From assembly GCA_900548545.1 (NCBI GenBank), contig URKX01000005.1:1-64000 (forward strand): a DNA stretch of 64,000 bases. The letters are read 5' to 3'. Of this stretch, positions 16,658 to 25,012 are shown in pieces; the first letter of the stretch is position 1; each line of letters begins with the position of its first letter. The notes beneath the pieces were generated by a model. It was not told the origin of the DNA. It was given only the letters and a program-made list of their open reading frames with translations, and searched no databases. A program made the translations under genes and the position numbers. The DNA comes from an uncultured Oscillospiraceae bacterium (GTDB lineage: Bacteria; Bacillota; Clostridia; Oscillospirales; Acutalibacteraceae).

Positions 16658-17539
16658 CTATCTGGCTGGAAATTCCACCCACACCGTCAGTGTGCCGTTT
16701 TGAAAGTTCGACCCTATGCTGCCGTCCATGCGCTGAGCCAGCTCTTTGGCAATAGAGAGCCCCAGCCCTGTGGATTGCCGGGAACTTTCCACAGTATAAA
16801 ATCGGTCGAACAGCCGCCCGGCGGAGATCGGGTCCAATCCCGGGGCCAGATTGGAGAAAATCATTTGGCCGCGTTGGGTGACCGTGACCGCCAAATCCCC
16901 TCCGCTGTACTTCAGGGCGTTTGCCAGGATATTCCCCAGCACGCGGGAGAGGGCGCCCCGGTCCACTTGCCGCACCACCGGGCTTTCAGGGAGGAATATC
17001 TGGGGGACGGCGCCCTTTTGCTGGAAGGCCCCGTAAAAGGACAGCAAACTTTCCTCCACCGCAGCCCGCAGGTCTACGGGCTCTAGGGTGAGGACAGTTT
17101 CATCCGCCGCCAGAGAGTATCGGAACAACTCCTCGGTCATGGCTTTCATAGCCTTCGTCCGGCCTTCTATTTGTCTCAGGTACCGGGAGGCGTCCGGGGG
17201 AAGGGCCTCACCTTTTAACAGTTCCACATAGCCGGTAAGAGCTGTCAATGGCGTGCGCAGGTCGTGAGAGACGTTCACCACCGCCTCCTTCACATCCCGG
17301 TCGCCCTGCTGGTAGCGCAGGCGCTCCTCCCGCAGCAGCCGCAGCTCCTGGTTGAGGGCTGCCGCCAGCCGCCGCAGCTCCCTGTCCCGGCATGGCAGGG
17401 ATAGTAGGGTATTGGTGTCCCTGTCCAGTTTTTGGGCCAAATCCAGCCGAAGCGCCTTTACGCCCCGGTGCAGCAGCCAGATCTTTACCCCCAGTGTTGC
17501 CACAATCACCGCCAGTACCGACGCTGCCAACCAGCCCAT
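16658..17539 (-). CDS. Sensor histidine kinase of the ABC transporter/two-component module
   Basis: 293 residues. One clear N-terminal TM segment (about 3-23) and almost no extracellular part, so stimulus sensing probably depends on another membrane protein. HisKA domain with VSHDLRTPLTALTGY (His92); HATPase domain with NILANALKYSGGDL, an altered G1 box (FSNLAPGLDPISAGRLF) and G2 TGLGLSIAKEL. The small size and lack of sensor domain fit kinases linked to peptide-antibiotic ABC transporters. It ends a four-gene minus-strand operon, 12 bp after the permease. Confidence 0.9.
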   Translation of the reverse strand: MGWLAASVLAVIVATLGVKIWLLHRGVKALRLDLAQKLDRDTNTLLSLPCRDRELRRLAAALNQELRLLREERLRYQQGDRDVKEAVVNVSHDLRTPLTALTGYVELLKGEALPPDASRYLRQIEGRTKAMKAMTEELFRYSLAADETVLTLEPVDLRAAVEESLLSFYGAFQQKGAVPQIFLPESPVVRQVDRGALSRVLGNILANALKYSGGDLAVTVTQRGQMIFSNLAPGLDPISAGRLFDRFYTVESSRQSTGLGLSIAKELAQRMDGSIGSNFQNGTLTVWVEFPAR

Positions 17540-17551
17540 AGAATCCGCTCC

Positions 17552-18394
17552 TTACTTGATGTCTTTCTTCCGGAATAGGATAATCCCCACCGCCGTGGTC
17601 AGGGCAGTGAACAGGACGGACAGCCCTGCCAGCTCCCAGGGTTTTTCTGCTGTTAGATTGACAAACTGGAAGTATTGGCTGGTGGGAAGAAAATACGCCA
17701 GAACCTGCAAAACCACCCGGACGGGTCCGTCCACGTATTGGGGATTGGGTACCTCCGGGGCATTGTAGTCGGGCTGGTACATGGTGATGTTTCCCATCTG
17801 TACTTCTTCCACGGGCGGTACGGTAGGGGGCTCGCTGACCAGGGCGAAAACATAGTTCCCTACAAACAGTAAGGTCACAAATACCAGCAGGCTGGTCACA
17901 ACAGCTGCCGACCGGTTGGAGATAGCCATGGCCAGCAGCGCGGCCAGAGAGCCTCCGGCCAACACTGTTCCCAAAGTTCCCAAAAAATACCCGGCCAGCT
18001 TCCAGCCTTCCATCTGGAAAGGCCCCCAGAAGATCAGCCCGTAAACGGTTCCCACAATCTCAGCGGTAAGGCCAAGACACAGGGCGATAAACAGGGCCGT
18101 AACCCAGCTTGCCAAGTAGATCTGGGAACGGCTTCTGCCGCAGATTATCTGGTTGCGGAAGGTGCCGCTGCTATACCCGCTTCCCAGAAACAGCCCGCAC
18201 AAAACGGACACCATGAGAAAGCTCCAGGTAGGATAGGCGAACATATCTGAGTCTGGACCGGCATTCGTCAGGCCCAGATCCACTTGGCTTGACTTTATCA
18301 ACAGTATCTCGAAAGCTGCTTGTGCCAAAAGCATGAAGTAAAATAGTTTACAGCGTACCAGCCGGTACAGGTTTGCCGAAATCAAATTACGCAT
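17552..18394 (-). CDS. ABC-2 type permease of the resistance module
   Basis: 280 residues with six predicted TM helices (about 18-38, 58-76, 100-125, 140-160, 167-187 and 255-275) and an extracellular loop of ~65 residues before the last helix that contains PPTVPPVEEVQMGN. This is the ABC-2/BcrB-like family, usually exporting or removing peptides from the membrane. The start overlaps the ATPase stop by 8 bp. With the ATPase and two-component genes it suggests a self-regulated defence against a cell-wall-active or membrane-active peptide. The substrate is unknown. Confidence 0.87.
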   Translation of the reverse strand: MRNLISANLYRLVRCKLFYFMLLAQAAFEILLIKSSQVDLGLTNAGPDSDMFAYPTWSFLMVSVLCGLFLGSGYSSGTFRNQIICGRSRSQIYLASWVTALFIALCLGLTAEIVGTVYGLIFWGPFQMEGWKLAGYFLGTLGTVLAGGSLAALLAMAISNRSAAVVTSLLVFVTLLFVGNYVFALVSEPPTVPPVEEVQMGNITMYQPDYNAPEVPNPQYVDGPVRVVLQVLAYFLPTSQYFQFVNLTAEKPWELAGLSVLFTALTTAVGIILFRKKDIK

Positions 18395-19301
18395 CCCGCT
18401 CGCCTCCCACCAAATTGATAAAGTAGCTTTCCAAGCTCTCGTCCCGCTCTTTGAGGGAGATGAGTTGGCATCCTTCTCCTTTCAGAGCATCCACCAGCTG
18501 GGTGACGTTTACCTGCTGGTAAATATCCACCTGGTTCTCCCCGGCTACAGCGTAGGGTAGCCCCATTTTGTCCAGCACAAAGCACAAAGCGGGGGCGTTG
18601 GTGACAGTGGCTCGCAAACACTTGCGGCAAGCGGCCTCCACCTCCTGGGCGGTGACCTGCCGCACCAGCCGTCCCTTGTCCAAAAAGCCGTAGTGGGTGG
18701 CAAGCTTCGACAGCTCGTCCAAAATGTGGGAGGAGATCAGTACGGTGATTTGCCGCTCCCGGTTGAGCTTTAAGATCAGCTCCCGCATCTCCACAATGCC
18801 CTGGGGGTCCAGGCCGTTGGTGGGCTCGTCCAGCACCAGAAAATCCGGGTCGCCGCACAGGGCCACGGCAATTCCAAGCCGCTGCTTCATCCCTAACGAG
18901 AAGTGACCGGCTTTTTTCTTCCCAGCGCGGGAAAGGCCCGCCAACTCTAACAGCTCTGGGATCCCCTTCTCATCGGGCAAGCCCAGAACACGGTATTGGA
19001 GTTTCAGATTCTGCTCAGCGGTCATGTCTGGGTAGAGGGAAGGGGTTTCCACCACGGCGCCCATCCGCCGCCGGGCTCTGTGAAGGGCCTTTTCCCCAGA
19101 TCGTGCTCCATACAGGGCGTAGTCCCCGGCGGTGGGTTCTTGCAGGCCGCAGATCACCCGGATGAGGGTGGTCTTGCCCGCGCCATTTTTACCAACTAGG
19201 CCGTAAATGGCTCCTTTGGGCACGTTAATGTTCACATTCTCCAGAGCAGTGAAGCGCCGGTAACGCTTGCAAAGCTCATAGGTCTGCAACACAGCTTCCA
19301 T
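18387..19301 (-). CDS. ABC transporter ATP-binding protein, BcrA type
   Basis: 304 residues from the ATG at 19301, which has AAGGAGG seven bases upstream; an in-frame ATG at 19331 lacks one. Walker A GKNGAGKTTLI, signature FSLGMKQRLGIAVAL, Walker B FLVLDEPTNGLDPQG and switch His (SSHILDEL) are present. The ~90-residue C-terminal part is the accessory region seen in BcrA/drug-export ATPases. It is coupled by overlap to the permease and lies 80 bp after the response regulator gene. Confidence 0.93.
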   Translation of the reverse strand: MEAVLQTYELCKRYRRFTALENVNINVPKGAIYGLVGKNGAGKTTLIRVICGLQEPTAGDYALYGARSGEKALHRARRRMGAVVETPSLYPDMTAEQNLKLQYRVLGLPDEKGIPELLELAGLSRAGKKKAGHFSLGMKQRLGIAVALCGDPDFLVLDEPTNGLDPQGIVEMRELILKLNRERQITVLISSHILDELSKLATHYGFLDKGRLVRQVTAQEVEAACRKCLRATVTNAPALCFVLDKMGLPYAVAGENQVDIYQQVNVTQLVDALKGEGCQLISLKERDESLESYFINLVGGERDA

Positions 19302-19381
19302 GTTTGATACCTCCTTGCGGTTTGGTGCCATCTTACCATGAAATGATCAAGAAACCGGCAAAGAAAAGGGTCAAGATTTTG

Positions 19382-20050
19382 TCAAGATTTTGGTGCCCCC
19401 AACAGGAATCCAATGCCCCACACTGACTGGATGCAGTCTCCAGCCCCGGCGTCCCGCAATTTTTTTCGCAGGTTGCTCATGTGCTGCTTGAGGGAGCTCT
19501 CTGTACAGTCTGGGGTGTCTTGGCTGATAGAGTCCAAAATAACCGACTTTGCCACAGCCTTCCCCGGGTTCATCAGCAGGAGTTTTAACAGTGCGTATTC
19601 CGTCCTGGTGACGTGGATAGGATCCCCCGCCACTGTTACCCCGCAGCTCTTTTGATCCAATATAATGTTTTGCCATTTGAGCACCGGGGAGCGGGGCGCT
19701 TCCTGGGCCCGAAGCTGTACCTGGATGCGGGCCAGCAGCTCGGGGATTTCGAAGGGCTTTGTTAAATAGTCTGCCGCCCCGTCCAACAGCAGTGTTACCT
19801 TGTCCTCCAACCCGGCCCTGGCGCTGAGAACGATCACTGGAATACCCTGCAAATGGGGCAGCACCTCCTCCCCGGGAAGGCCAGGAAGCATTAGATCCAG
19901 CAGTGCTAAATCCGGCGTCTCCCGTTCTAAGAGATACAGTGCCTCCGTACCGGAATAGGCCCGGCGTACAGCGTAACCCTGCTGTTCCAGCACTTCCTCC
20001 AATAGATTCCCGATGGGCAGGTCGTCCTCAATGACGGCGATAGTAGTCAT
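19382..20050 (-). CDS. OmpR-family response regulator
   Basis: 222 residues: receiver domain about 1-118 with acidic pocket EDD at 8-10 and phospho-acceptor Asp52 (LALLDLMLPGLPG), then a winged-helix DNA-binding domain (about 125-220; VTRTEYALLKLLLMNPGKAV and SLKQHMSNLRKKL). It is the first gene of the operon regulator-ATPase-permease-kinase. GGAGGGAACAGT precedes the ATG. It probably activates its own operon when the kinase detects the peptide; no operator was identified. Confidence 0.93.
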   Translation of the reverse strand: MTTIAVIEDDLPIGNLLEEVLEQQGYAVRRAYSGTEALYLLERETPDLALLDLMLPGLPGEEVLPHLQGIPVIVLSARAGLEDKVTLLLDGAADYLTKPFEIPELLARIQVQLRAQEAPRSPVLKWQNIILDQKSCGVTVAGDPIHVTRTEYALLKLLLMNPGKAVAKSVILDSISQDTPDCTESSLKQHMSNLRKKLRDAGAGDCIQSVWGIGFLLGAPKS

Positions 20051-20640
20051 ACTGTTCCCTCCTTGTTTCTACCAGGGTAGCGGAGTTTGGGCTGGTTGTC
20101 AAGGGAAGATGGGGAAAATGCACCAATGGGGCTGAGTGTTGTTGGGGAGATATGCTGAGAAACAGGTAGAAGGGAAAGCAGCCTGGGAAGGGCTGAAAAG
20201 GCAACACATAGAAGCACGAGATAAGAGGGAGAGATGATGTGCGTCCGACAGAACCGGCTACGACGGGCCCTATTTCTTAGAAAACCTAAGAAAAAAGGAA
20301 GCCCTTGAAAGCCACCGCCTAACGGTGGAAGCCCCCCCAAAAAAGGCAGGGTCTTTTTTCGGTTTAAAACTAGGGGTTAGGCATAGGTTTCTCTTGGGAA
20401 GCTCCGATTTGATACAACGATCTGGAGGGAGGAACCCGCCATACCAAGAGGCGTGCCAACAACTAACGGCAGCGTTTTTGCCTTATCGATGATTTCGGCC
20501 ACAGTTGTGTCCCTAGCGGCTGCGCTTGTACAGAAAAACACCCGCACGCTTCCTGCGTGCGGGTGAAATTGATGGGAAGGGTAAAATAAAGGTTATGCTA
20601 CCACGAAGATACCGCTGTCAACGTGCGCATATTCATTCAA
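20051..20640. other. Gene-poor region with hairpins and one short open frame
   Basis: About 590 bp with no convincing gene. Hairpins include TTCTTAG/CTAAGAA (about 20273-20291), CCACCG/CGGTGG (about 20313-20329) followed by runs of C and A, and a terminator at 20532-20565. On the minus strand a 54-codon frame from GTG 20541 to 20377 gives a protein-like sequence ending SNRSFPRETYA; its start is inside the terminator hairpin, so it may not be real. The inverted repeats CTCTTGG/CCAAGAG and GGCA/TGCC within it could instead mean a structured RNA. Confidence 0.4.
20532..20565 (-). terminator. Terminator on the minus strand downstream of tRNA-Leu
   Basis: CACCCGCACGC and GCGTGCGGGTG pair perfectly around TTCCT; on the minus strand GTTTTTCTG follows. 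It is a second terminator about 80 bp beyond the one that directly follows tRNA-Leu. Confidence 0.75.
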
Positions 20641-20643
20641 AGC

Positions 20644-20680
20644 AATAAAAAGAGTCCGAACGCAAATTGCGCCCGGACTC
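20644..20680 (-). terminator. Terminator of tRNA-Leu
   Basis: On the minus strand GAGTCCGGGCGCAA pairs with TTGCGTTCGGACTC, followed by TTTTTATTGC. It begins five bases after the tRNA CCA end. Confidence 0.88.
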
Positions 20681-20684
20681 ACTA

Positions 20685-20771
20685 TGGTGCCGCTGACCGG
20701 ATTTGAACCGGTACGGTATTGCTACCGAGGGATTTTAAGTCCCTTGTGTCTGCCGATTTCACCACAGCGGC
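20685..20771 (-). tRNA. tRNA-Leu (anticodon UAA)
   Basis: 87 nt including an encoded CCA. The acceptor arms GCCGCTG (20771-20765) and CAGCGGC (20695-20689) pair. The anticodon stem AGGGA/TCCCT encloses CTTAAAA, giving anticodon TAA. The variable arm CTCGGTAGCAATACCG is long, as expected for a class II tRNA, and the T arm ACCGGTTCAAATCCGGT is intact. Reads UUA and UUG codons. Confidence 0.97.
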
Positions 20772-20872
20772 AAATAGCCATTACCAGATAGCTTTTTTAT
20801 GTTACCACAGAGCCGCAGGAAAATCAAGGGGAGGCTCCTGTAAAAAATACTGGAAAATTCAAAAGAAATGCA

Positions 20873-20902
20873 TTTACATTTAGTACCTCATTATAGTATA
20901 CT
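20873..20902 (+). promoter_or_regulatory. SigA promoter of glcK-galM
   Basis: TTTACA (20873-20878), 18 bp, TATACT (20897-20902), in an AT-rich stretch 50 bp before the glucokinase start. It faces away from tRNA-Leu. Confidence 0.65.
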
Positions 20903-20951
20903 TGAAATTACATAGGGGAGGACCCGAATTTTTTCTAAAGGAGCAATTGCT

Positions 20952-21908
20952 ATGTACTATCTTGGAATTGACCTTGGCGGCACCAACATTGCCGTCGGTA
21001 TCGTGGACGATAACAATCAGATCATTGCCCGCGCTACGTCGAAAACGAAGCTCGATAACGCCGAGCAAGTGGCTGATGCCATGGCGGAAACAGTTTACGC
21101 CGCGTTGAAAAACGCTAACATCACCTTGGATGATGTTCCGTGGGTAGGCCTGGGCTCTCCCGGGACCATCAACAAAGCCACTGGCATTATCGAATATGCC
21201 AACAACCTGCCCTTTAAAAATACACCCATGGAGAAGATGCTCTCGGAACGTTTGGAAGGCAAAAAAGTCCTCATGGAAAACGACGCCAACGCTGCCGCTT
21301 TCGGTGAGTATATGGCCGGGGCGCTCAAGGGCGCGGACAACGCTGTGGCCATCACCTTGGGTACCGGTGTAGGCGGTGGCATCATCATCGACCACAAGAT
21401 CTATTCCGGCAGCAACTTTGCCGGCGCTGAACTGGGACACTCCGTCATCGTGGTGGATGGACGTCCCTGCACCTGCGGCCGCCATGGCTGCTGGGAAACC
21501 TATGCCTCTGCCACTGGTTTGATTAAGACAACCAAAGAGCATATGAAGGAAGCCCCCAAGGACTCCCCCCTGTGGACGCTGGTGGACGGCGATATCGAAA
21601 AGGTCAGTGGCCGTACCGCGTTCGATGCCATGCGTCAGGGTGACCCTGTTGGTAAAAAGATTGTGGATGAGTATGTGAAGTATCTTGGTGTAGGCCTGGT
21701 AGATATGATCAATATTTTCCAGCCGGATATCCTTTGTATTGGCGGCGGCATCTCCAATGAGCGGGAAACTTTAATGGCGCCTGTTCGGGAGTTTGTGGAG
21801 CGTGAACAGTATGCCCGCAATTCCGCTAAAAAGACTGTGATTTGCAGGGCGGAACTGGGCAACGACGCCGGTATCATCGGCGCGGCATTGTTGGGCAAGG
21901 AGGCCTGA
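20952..21908 (+). CDS. glcK: ROK-family glucokinase
   Basis: Phosphorylates glucose to glucose-6-phosphate with ATP in the cytoplasm. 318 residues, normal for Gram-positive ROK glucokinases. The ATP-binding loop LGIDLGGTNIAVG is at the N-terminus, the catalytic Asp111 is in ENDANAAAFGEY, a second phosphate loop is LGTGVGGG (136-143), and the ROK zinc motif is His163 with CTCGRHGC (Cys173, 175, 180). AAAGGAG precedes the ATG. The next gene galM starts 5 bp after the stop. Together with mglBAC this gives uptake and first step of glucose/galactose use. Confidence 0.95.
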   Translation: MYYLGIDLGGTNIAVGIVDDNNQIIARATSKTKLDNAEQVADAMAETVYAALKNANITLDDVPWVGLGSPGTINKATGIIEYANNLPFKNTPMEKMLSERLEGKKVLMENDANAAAFGEYMAGALKGADNAVAITLGTGVGGGIIIDHKIYSGSNFAGAELGHSVIVVDGRPCTCGRHGCWETYASATGLIKTTKEHMKEAPKDSPLWTLVDGDIEKVSGRTAFDAMRQGDPVGKKIVDEYVKYLGVGLVDMINIFQPDILCIGGGISNERETLMAPVREFVEREQYARNSAKKTVICRAELGNDAGIIGAALLGKEA

Positions 21909-21912
21909 TTCC

Positions 21913-22956
21913 ATGTCTGTGGAAAAAACGGTTTTTGGGAGGCTTCCCGATGGCCGGGAGGTCCCGGTATACACATTGAAAAACGCTGGCGGGATGACGT
22001 TGGTCACCACCCCATACGGTTGCCGGATTGTGCAGTTGTGGGTTCCTGACCGAAATGGAGTCCTCGGGGATGTAGTGTTGGGCCATCGCACTTTGGAAGA
22101 GTACTTTGGCTCTAATTTTCAAGGCGCCTTTGTGGGCCGCTATGCCAACCGTATCGGCGGCGCAGCGTTTACCTTACAGGGCAAGACTTATACCCTTTCG
22201 AAAAATGACGGGAACAATACGTTGCACGGCGGCCCGGGTGGGTACCACCAGGTACTGTGGCAGGCCCAGGTACAAGATGGGGAAGAGCCTTCTGTCACGT
22301 ATACCTATCTGAGTCCGGACGGTGACGAAGGATACCCCGGAAACTTGGAGATGAAGGTCATCTATACGGTGAAAGCGGATAATACCCTGTCTTTGGAATA
22401 TGAGGGTACCTGTGACCAAGCTACGCCATTTAATCCTACCAATCACGCCTTTTTCAACTTGACCGGCGATCCTTCTCGGGAAGTGGGCGGCACCTACCTG
22501 ACCCTGAACGCCAAAGAAACCACCACCGTATCGGACGATTTAATCCCCGACGGTAGGCTGGCTTCCGTGTTGGGCGGGCCGTTGGATTTCACCAGCCCCA
22601 AGAAGCTGGGGGACGATCTGTTTGCCCAGGATCACATGATCCAGCTCAACGGTGGGTTTGACCACAATTTCTGTGTAGATGGAGAGGGCTTCCGCAAGTT
22701 TGGCGAAGCCTTTGAGCCAGAGAGCGGCCGTGTGATGGAAGTGTGGTCCGATCTGCCAGGGGTGCAGCTTTACACCTTCAATTCTGTGGAAGGTTTAGTG
22801 GGGAAAGACGGCAACGCCATGAAGCCTCACACTGCGTTCTGCTTGGAAACACAGTTCTATCCGGACTCGGTGCATCATGAGAACTTCCCCTTTCAGTATC
22901 TGGAGCCGGGGAAGGTTTTTGCCACCAAAACGGAATATCGCTTTTCTGTAAAATAA
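21913..22956 (+). CDS. galM: Aldose 1-epimerase (mutarotase)
   Basis: Interconverts alpha and beta anomers of galactose and glucose before phosphorylation. 347 residues, usual length. Conserved parts: FVGRYANRIGGAAF, NNTLHGGPGG with the substrate-binding His, NPTNHAFFNL with the catalytic His, NGGFDHNF and the catalytic Glu in HTAFCLETQFYPD near the C-terminus. The ribosome site AAGGAGG is within the glcK stop region, so translation is coupled. A stem-loop with a T-run follows. Confidence 0.95.
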   Translation: MSVEKTVFGRLPDGREVPVYTLKNAGGMTLVTTPYGCRIVQLWVPDRNGVLGDVVLGHRTLEEYFGSNFQGAFVGRYANRIGGAAFTLQGKTYTLSKNDGNNTLHGGPGGYHQVLWQAQVQDGEEPSVTYTYLSPDGDEGYPGNLEMKVIYTVKADNTLSLEYEGTCDQATPFNPTNHAFFNLTGDPSREVGGTYLTLNAKETTTVSDDLIPDGRLASVLGGPLDFTSPKKLGDDLFAQDHMIQLNGGFDHNFCVDGEGFRKFGEAFEPESGRVMEVWSDLPGVQLYTFNSVEGLVGKDGNAMKPHTAFCLETQFYPDSVHHENFPFQYLEPGKVFATKTEYRFSVK

Positions 22957-22963
22957 TGGATTA

Positions 22964-23002
22964 CAGGGGCTGCCTGGGCGAAACCCGGGACAGGCCCCTT
23001 TT
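22964..23002 (+). terminator. Terminator after galM
   Basis: GGGGC and GCCCC with inner CCTGGG/CCCGGG pairing and a GCGAAA-type loop, followed by TTTT. The T-run is short. Confidence 0.65.
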
Positions 23003-23037
23003 CCAATGGATCTCATGGAAAAAAGGAGGTTTTTGCT

Positions 23038-23463
23038 TTGAAAAAAGAAAAATCCTGCGGAGCCGTGGTGTACCGGGATGGTGATGCCGGAATGGAAGTG
23101 CTGCTGATCAAGCACAAAAACGGAGGGCATTGGGCATTCCCCAAAGGCCACGTGGAAAAAAAGGAAACAGAGGCGGAAACAGCCTTGCGGGAGATCAAGG
23201 AGGAAACCGGCTTGAAGGTGGAGTTGGACACCTCTTTCCGGGAGATAGTTGCCTATTCACCAAAGCCTGGTGTGATGAAAGATGTCATCTATTTTGCCGC
23301 TAAGGCCAAAAAAGACCATGCCCGGCCCCAGCCGGAAGAGGTGTTGGAAATCTGCTGGAAATCCCCTCAAGAGGCGTTGGGATTGGTCACCTATGCCACA
23401 GACCGCCAAGTGCTCCAGGCATTTGTAGCATATGAGGAATTAAAAGAGAACGCAAGCCTTTAA
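23038..23463 (+). CDS. Nudix hydrolase, diadenosine tetraphosphatase-like
   Basis: Probably cleaves dinucleoside polyphosphates such as Ap4A. 141 residues from a TTG start at 23038 that has AAAAGGAGG eight bases upstream; no ATG lies nearby. The complete Nudix box GHVEKKETEAETALREIKEE is at about 42-61 (G-x5-E-x7-RE-x2-EE), with the FPKGH motif that is common in asymmetric Ap4A hydrolases. Monocistronic with its own terminator. The substrate assignment is by family resemblance only. Confidence 0.88.
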   Translation: MKKEKSCGAVVYRDGDAGMEVLLIKHKNGGHWAFPKGHVEKKETEAETALREIKEETGLKVELDTSFREIVAYSPKPGVMKDVIYFAAKAKKDHARPQPEEVLEICWKSPQEALGLVTYATDRQVLQAFVAYEELKENASL

Positions 23464-23470
23464 ACATCAG

Positions 23471-23506
23471 AAAACTCCCCCGCTGCCAGCGGGGGAGTTT
23501 TGTTTT
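23471..23506 (+). terminator. Terminator after the Nudix gene
   Basis: AAAACTCCCCCGCT and AGCGGGGGAGTTTT form a perfect stem around GCC, with a T-run on the right and A-run on the left. Confidence 0.93.
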
Positions 23507-23517
23507 GCCCTGCTGGG

Positions 23518-23546
23518 TTCTATTTCCATGGCCCTGTCCATAGATA
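23518..23546 (+). promoter_or_regulatory. Candidate sporulation (SigE-type) promoter of spoIIIA
   Basis: TTCTATT (23518-23524), 14 bp, CATAGATA (23539-23546), 32 bp before the spoIIIAA start. The -10 resembles the SigE consensus CATACAnT in five of eight positions; the -35 is weak. The same CATAGATA box with a perfect SigE -35 is found before the spore protein gene at 53100, which strengthens the call. Confidence 0.45.
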
Positions 23547-23578
23547 TGAACAACTCATGGACAAAGGAGGAGCGATCT

Positions 23579-24601
23579 ATGGAACCTTCTGGGTTTGATT
23601 ACGTGGCCCGGCAAATCAGCCTATATCGGGACTTGCTGCTGGCAGTCCCTCACTGGGTAAAGACCCAGGCCTTTGACATCCATATCAGCCGGGGAATGCC
23701 CCTGTCGATTTGCGGCAGAGAGGGCACATTGTTCCCCACAAAATCCGGGGAGGTATCCCGGGCTTCGGAGCAGGGTGTGGTGGCAGGGGATGCCCAGCTG
23801 CGGGAACTTTTTTTGCAAGCCTGCGGGCATTCGGTTTTCCGCCACGAAGAAGAGCTCCGGCAGGGGTTCATATGGATGGGCGCGAACTGCCGGGTGGGGG
23901 TTTGCGGCAGCGCTGTGACAGAGAAGGGGGCTGTCCAAACCATCCGGGAGATTACCTCCTTGGTGTACCGCATCCCCAGGGATCTTCCTGGATGTGGGGA
24001 CAGGCTGTTTTTGGAAGACGTGGGTTGGGAGGGAGGCGTCCTGGTGGCAGGGCCGCCTTCCAGTGGGAAAACCACCTTTTTGCGGGACGTGGCCCGTTCC
24101 CTTTCCTGGGGGCGGTTTGGCCCTAGCCATCGTGTGGCGGTAGTGGACGAGCGTGGGGAGCTGGGAGGCTTTGACCTGGGCCCTAACGCTGACTTGCTGC
24201 AAGGTTACCCGAAAGGCGCGGGGATGGAAATGGCCCTGCGTTCCCTTTCCCCAGAAGTGATCGTCTGCGATGAGCTGGGCCAGCACGACCTGGAAGCTGT
24301 TCAAAGGGTGGTGGCCTCTGGGGTGGCATTGATTGCCTCCGTCCACGGGCAAGCCGAAACGCTTTACAGCCGTCCGCTGTGCCGCGCTCTCCTGGAAACA
24401 GGAGCCTTTCAAACAGCGGTGTGCCTTGTGGGACGCCAAGCGCCTGGAGAGATCTCCGCATTCATCCCCACGGCAGGGAAGTACAAAGGGGGTGGGAAAT
24501 GCTGTGGAACTGATAGGAGCAGGGCTGGTTTTGTTCAGCGGGTTGCTGGCAGGGATCTTGGCTGCGGCAAGACTGCAGCGCAGGGCACGGTTGTTGCTTG
24601 A
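23579..24601 (+). CDS. spoIIIAA: Stage III sporulation protein AA (ATPase)
   Basis: AAA-type secretion ATPase thought to energise the SpoIIIA-SpoIIQ channel between mother cell and forespore. 340 residues from ATG 23579 (AAAGGAGG seven bases upstream). Walker A GPPSSGKTT (about 162-170), Walker B VAVVDERGEL and a second conserved acidic segment VIVCDELGQ are intact. The domain ends near residue 305; the last ~32 residues read through the start of spoIIIAB in another frame (98-bp overlap), so the tail is probably not a conserved part. First gene of spoIIIAA-AH. Confidence 0.93.
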   Translation: MEPSGFDYVARQISLYRDLLLAVPHWVKTQAFDIHISRGMPLSICGREGTLFPTKSGEVSRASEQGVVAGDAQLRELFLQACGHSVFRHEEELRQGFIWMGANCRVGVCGSAVTEKGAVQTIREITSLVYRIPRDLPGCGDRLFLEDVGWEGGVLVAGPPSSGKTTFLRDVARSLSWGRFGPSHRVAVVDERGELGGFDLGPNADLLQGYPKGAGMEMALRSLSPEVIVCDELGQHDLEAVQRVVASGVALIASVHGQAETLYSRPLCRALLETGAFQTAVCLVGRQAPGEISAFIPTAGKYKGGGKCCGTDRSRAGFVQRVAGRDLGCGKTAAQGTVVA

Positions 24602-24983
24602 CTGGATGACGTTGCTTCAAAACTTCCAAACAGGGATCCGCTATTCCGCAGGCAGTCTGCGGGAGTTGATCTTAGAGCGGCAGGAGTCTCGGTTTTGCCG
24701 CTTGGCGGAACGGGATGGGGAATTCCTCATAGACCCGGTGGGGGCTCTGTCCCGGGCGGGGGAGGAGCTCCTCTGGGACAGGGGTGACCGGGAGATGTAT
24801 TTGGGGTTTGTAAAAGAGCTGGGCGCCACCGATGTCCAAGGGCAGTTGGAACATATCGCCATGTACCAGGGGCTTTTAGCACCGCGGCTGGAACAGGCGC
24901 AAATAGAGGCCCGGCAAAAGTCTAAAATCTCCGTGGCGCTGGGTTTGTTTGCCGGAGTGGCAATGAGCTTGCTGCTGCTCTAA
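24504..24983 (+). CDS. spoIIIAB: Stage III sporulation protein AB
   Basis: Membrane component of the SpoIIIA complex, related to type II secretion GspF. 159 residues. The GTG at 24504 was chosen because the family begins with a short lead and a TM segment (LIGAGLVLFSGLLAGILAA) and AAAGGGGG precedes it by 11 nt; GTG 24492 is an alternative. A second hydrophobic helix ends the protein (KISVALGLFAGVAMSLLLL). The middle is amphipathic helix. It overlaps spoIIIAA by 98 bp and precedes spoIIIAC by 29 bp. Confidence 0.88.
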   Translation: MELIGAGLVLFSGLLAGILAAARLQRRARLLLDWMTLLQNFQTGIRYSAGSLRELILERQESRFCRLAERDGEFLIDPVGALSRAGEELLWDRGDREMYLGFVKELGATDVQGQLEHIAMYQGLLAPRLEQAQIEARQKSKISVALGLFAGVAMSLLLL

Positions 24984-25012
24984 ACAAGGACTGGAAAGGG
25001 AGGGACGCCCTC

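Noticed and set aside
20047..20340. 97-residue minus-strand frame upstream of the OmpR-type regulator
   Set aside because: It runs through hairpins and repeats, has no ribosome site and a low-complexity product (GLPPLGGGF).
20377..20541. 6S RNA or another known RNA family in the gap near tRNA-Leu
   Set aside because: Neither the 6S bubble arrangement nor another familiar RNA core was recognised; left as an unexplained region.
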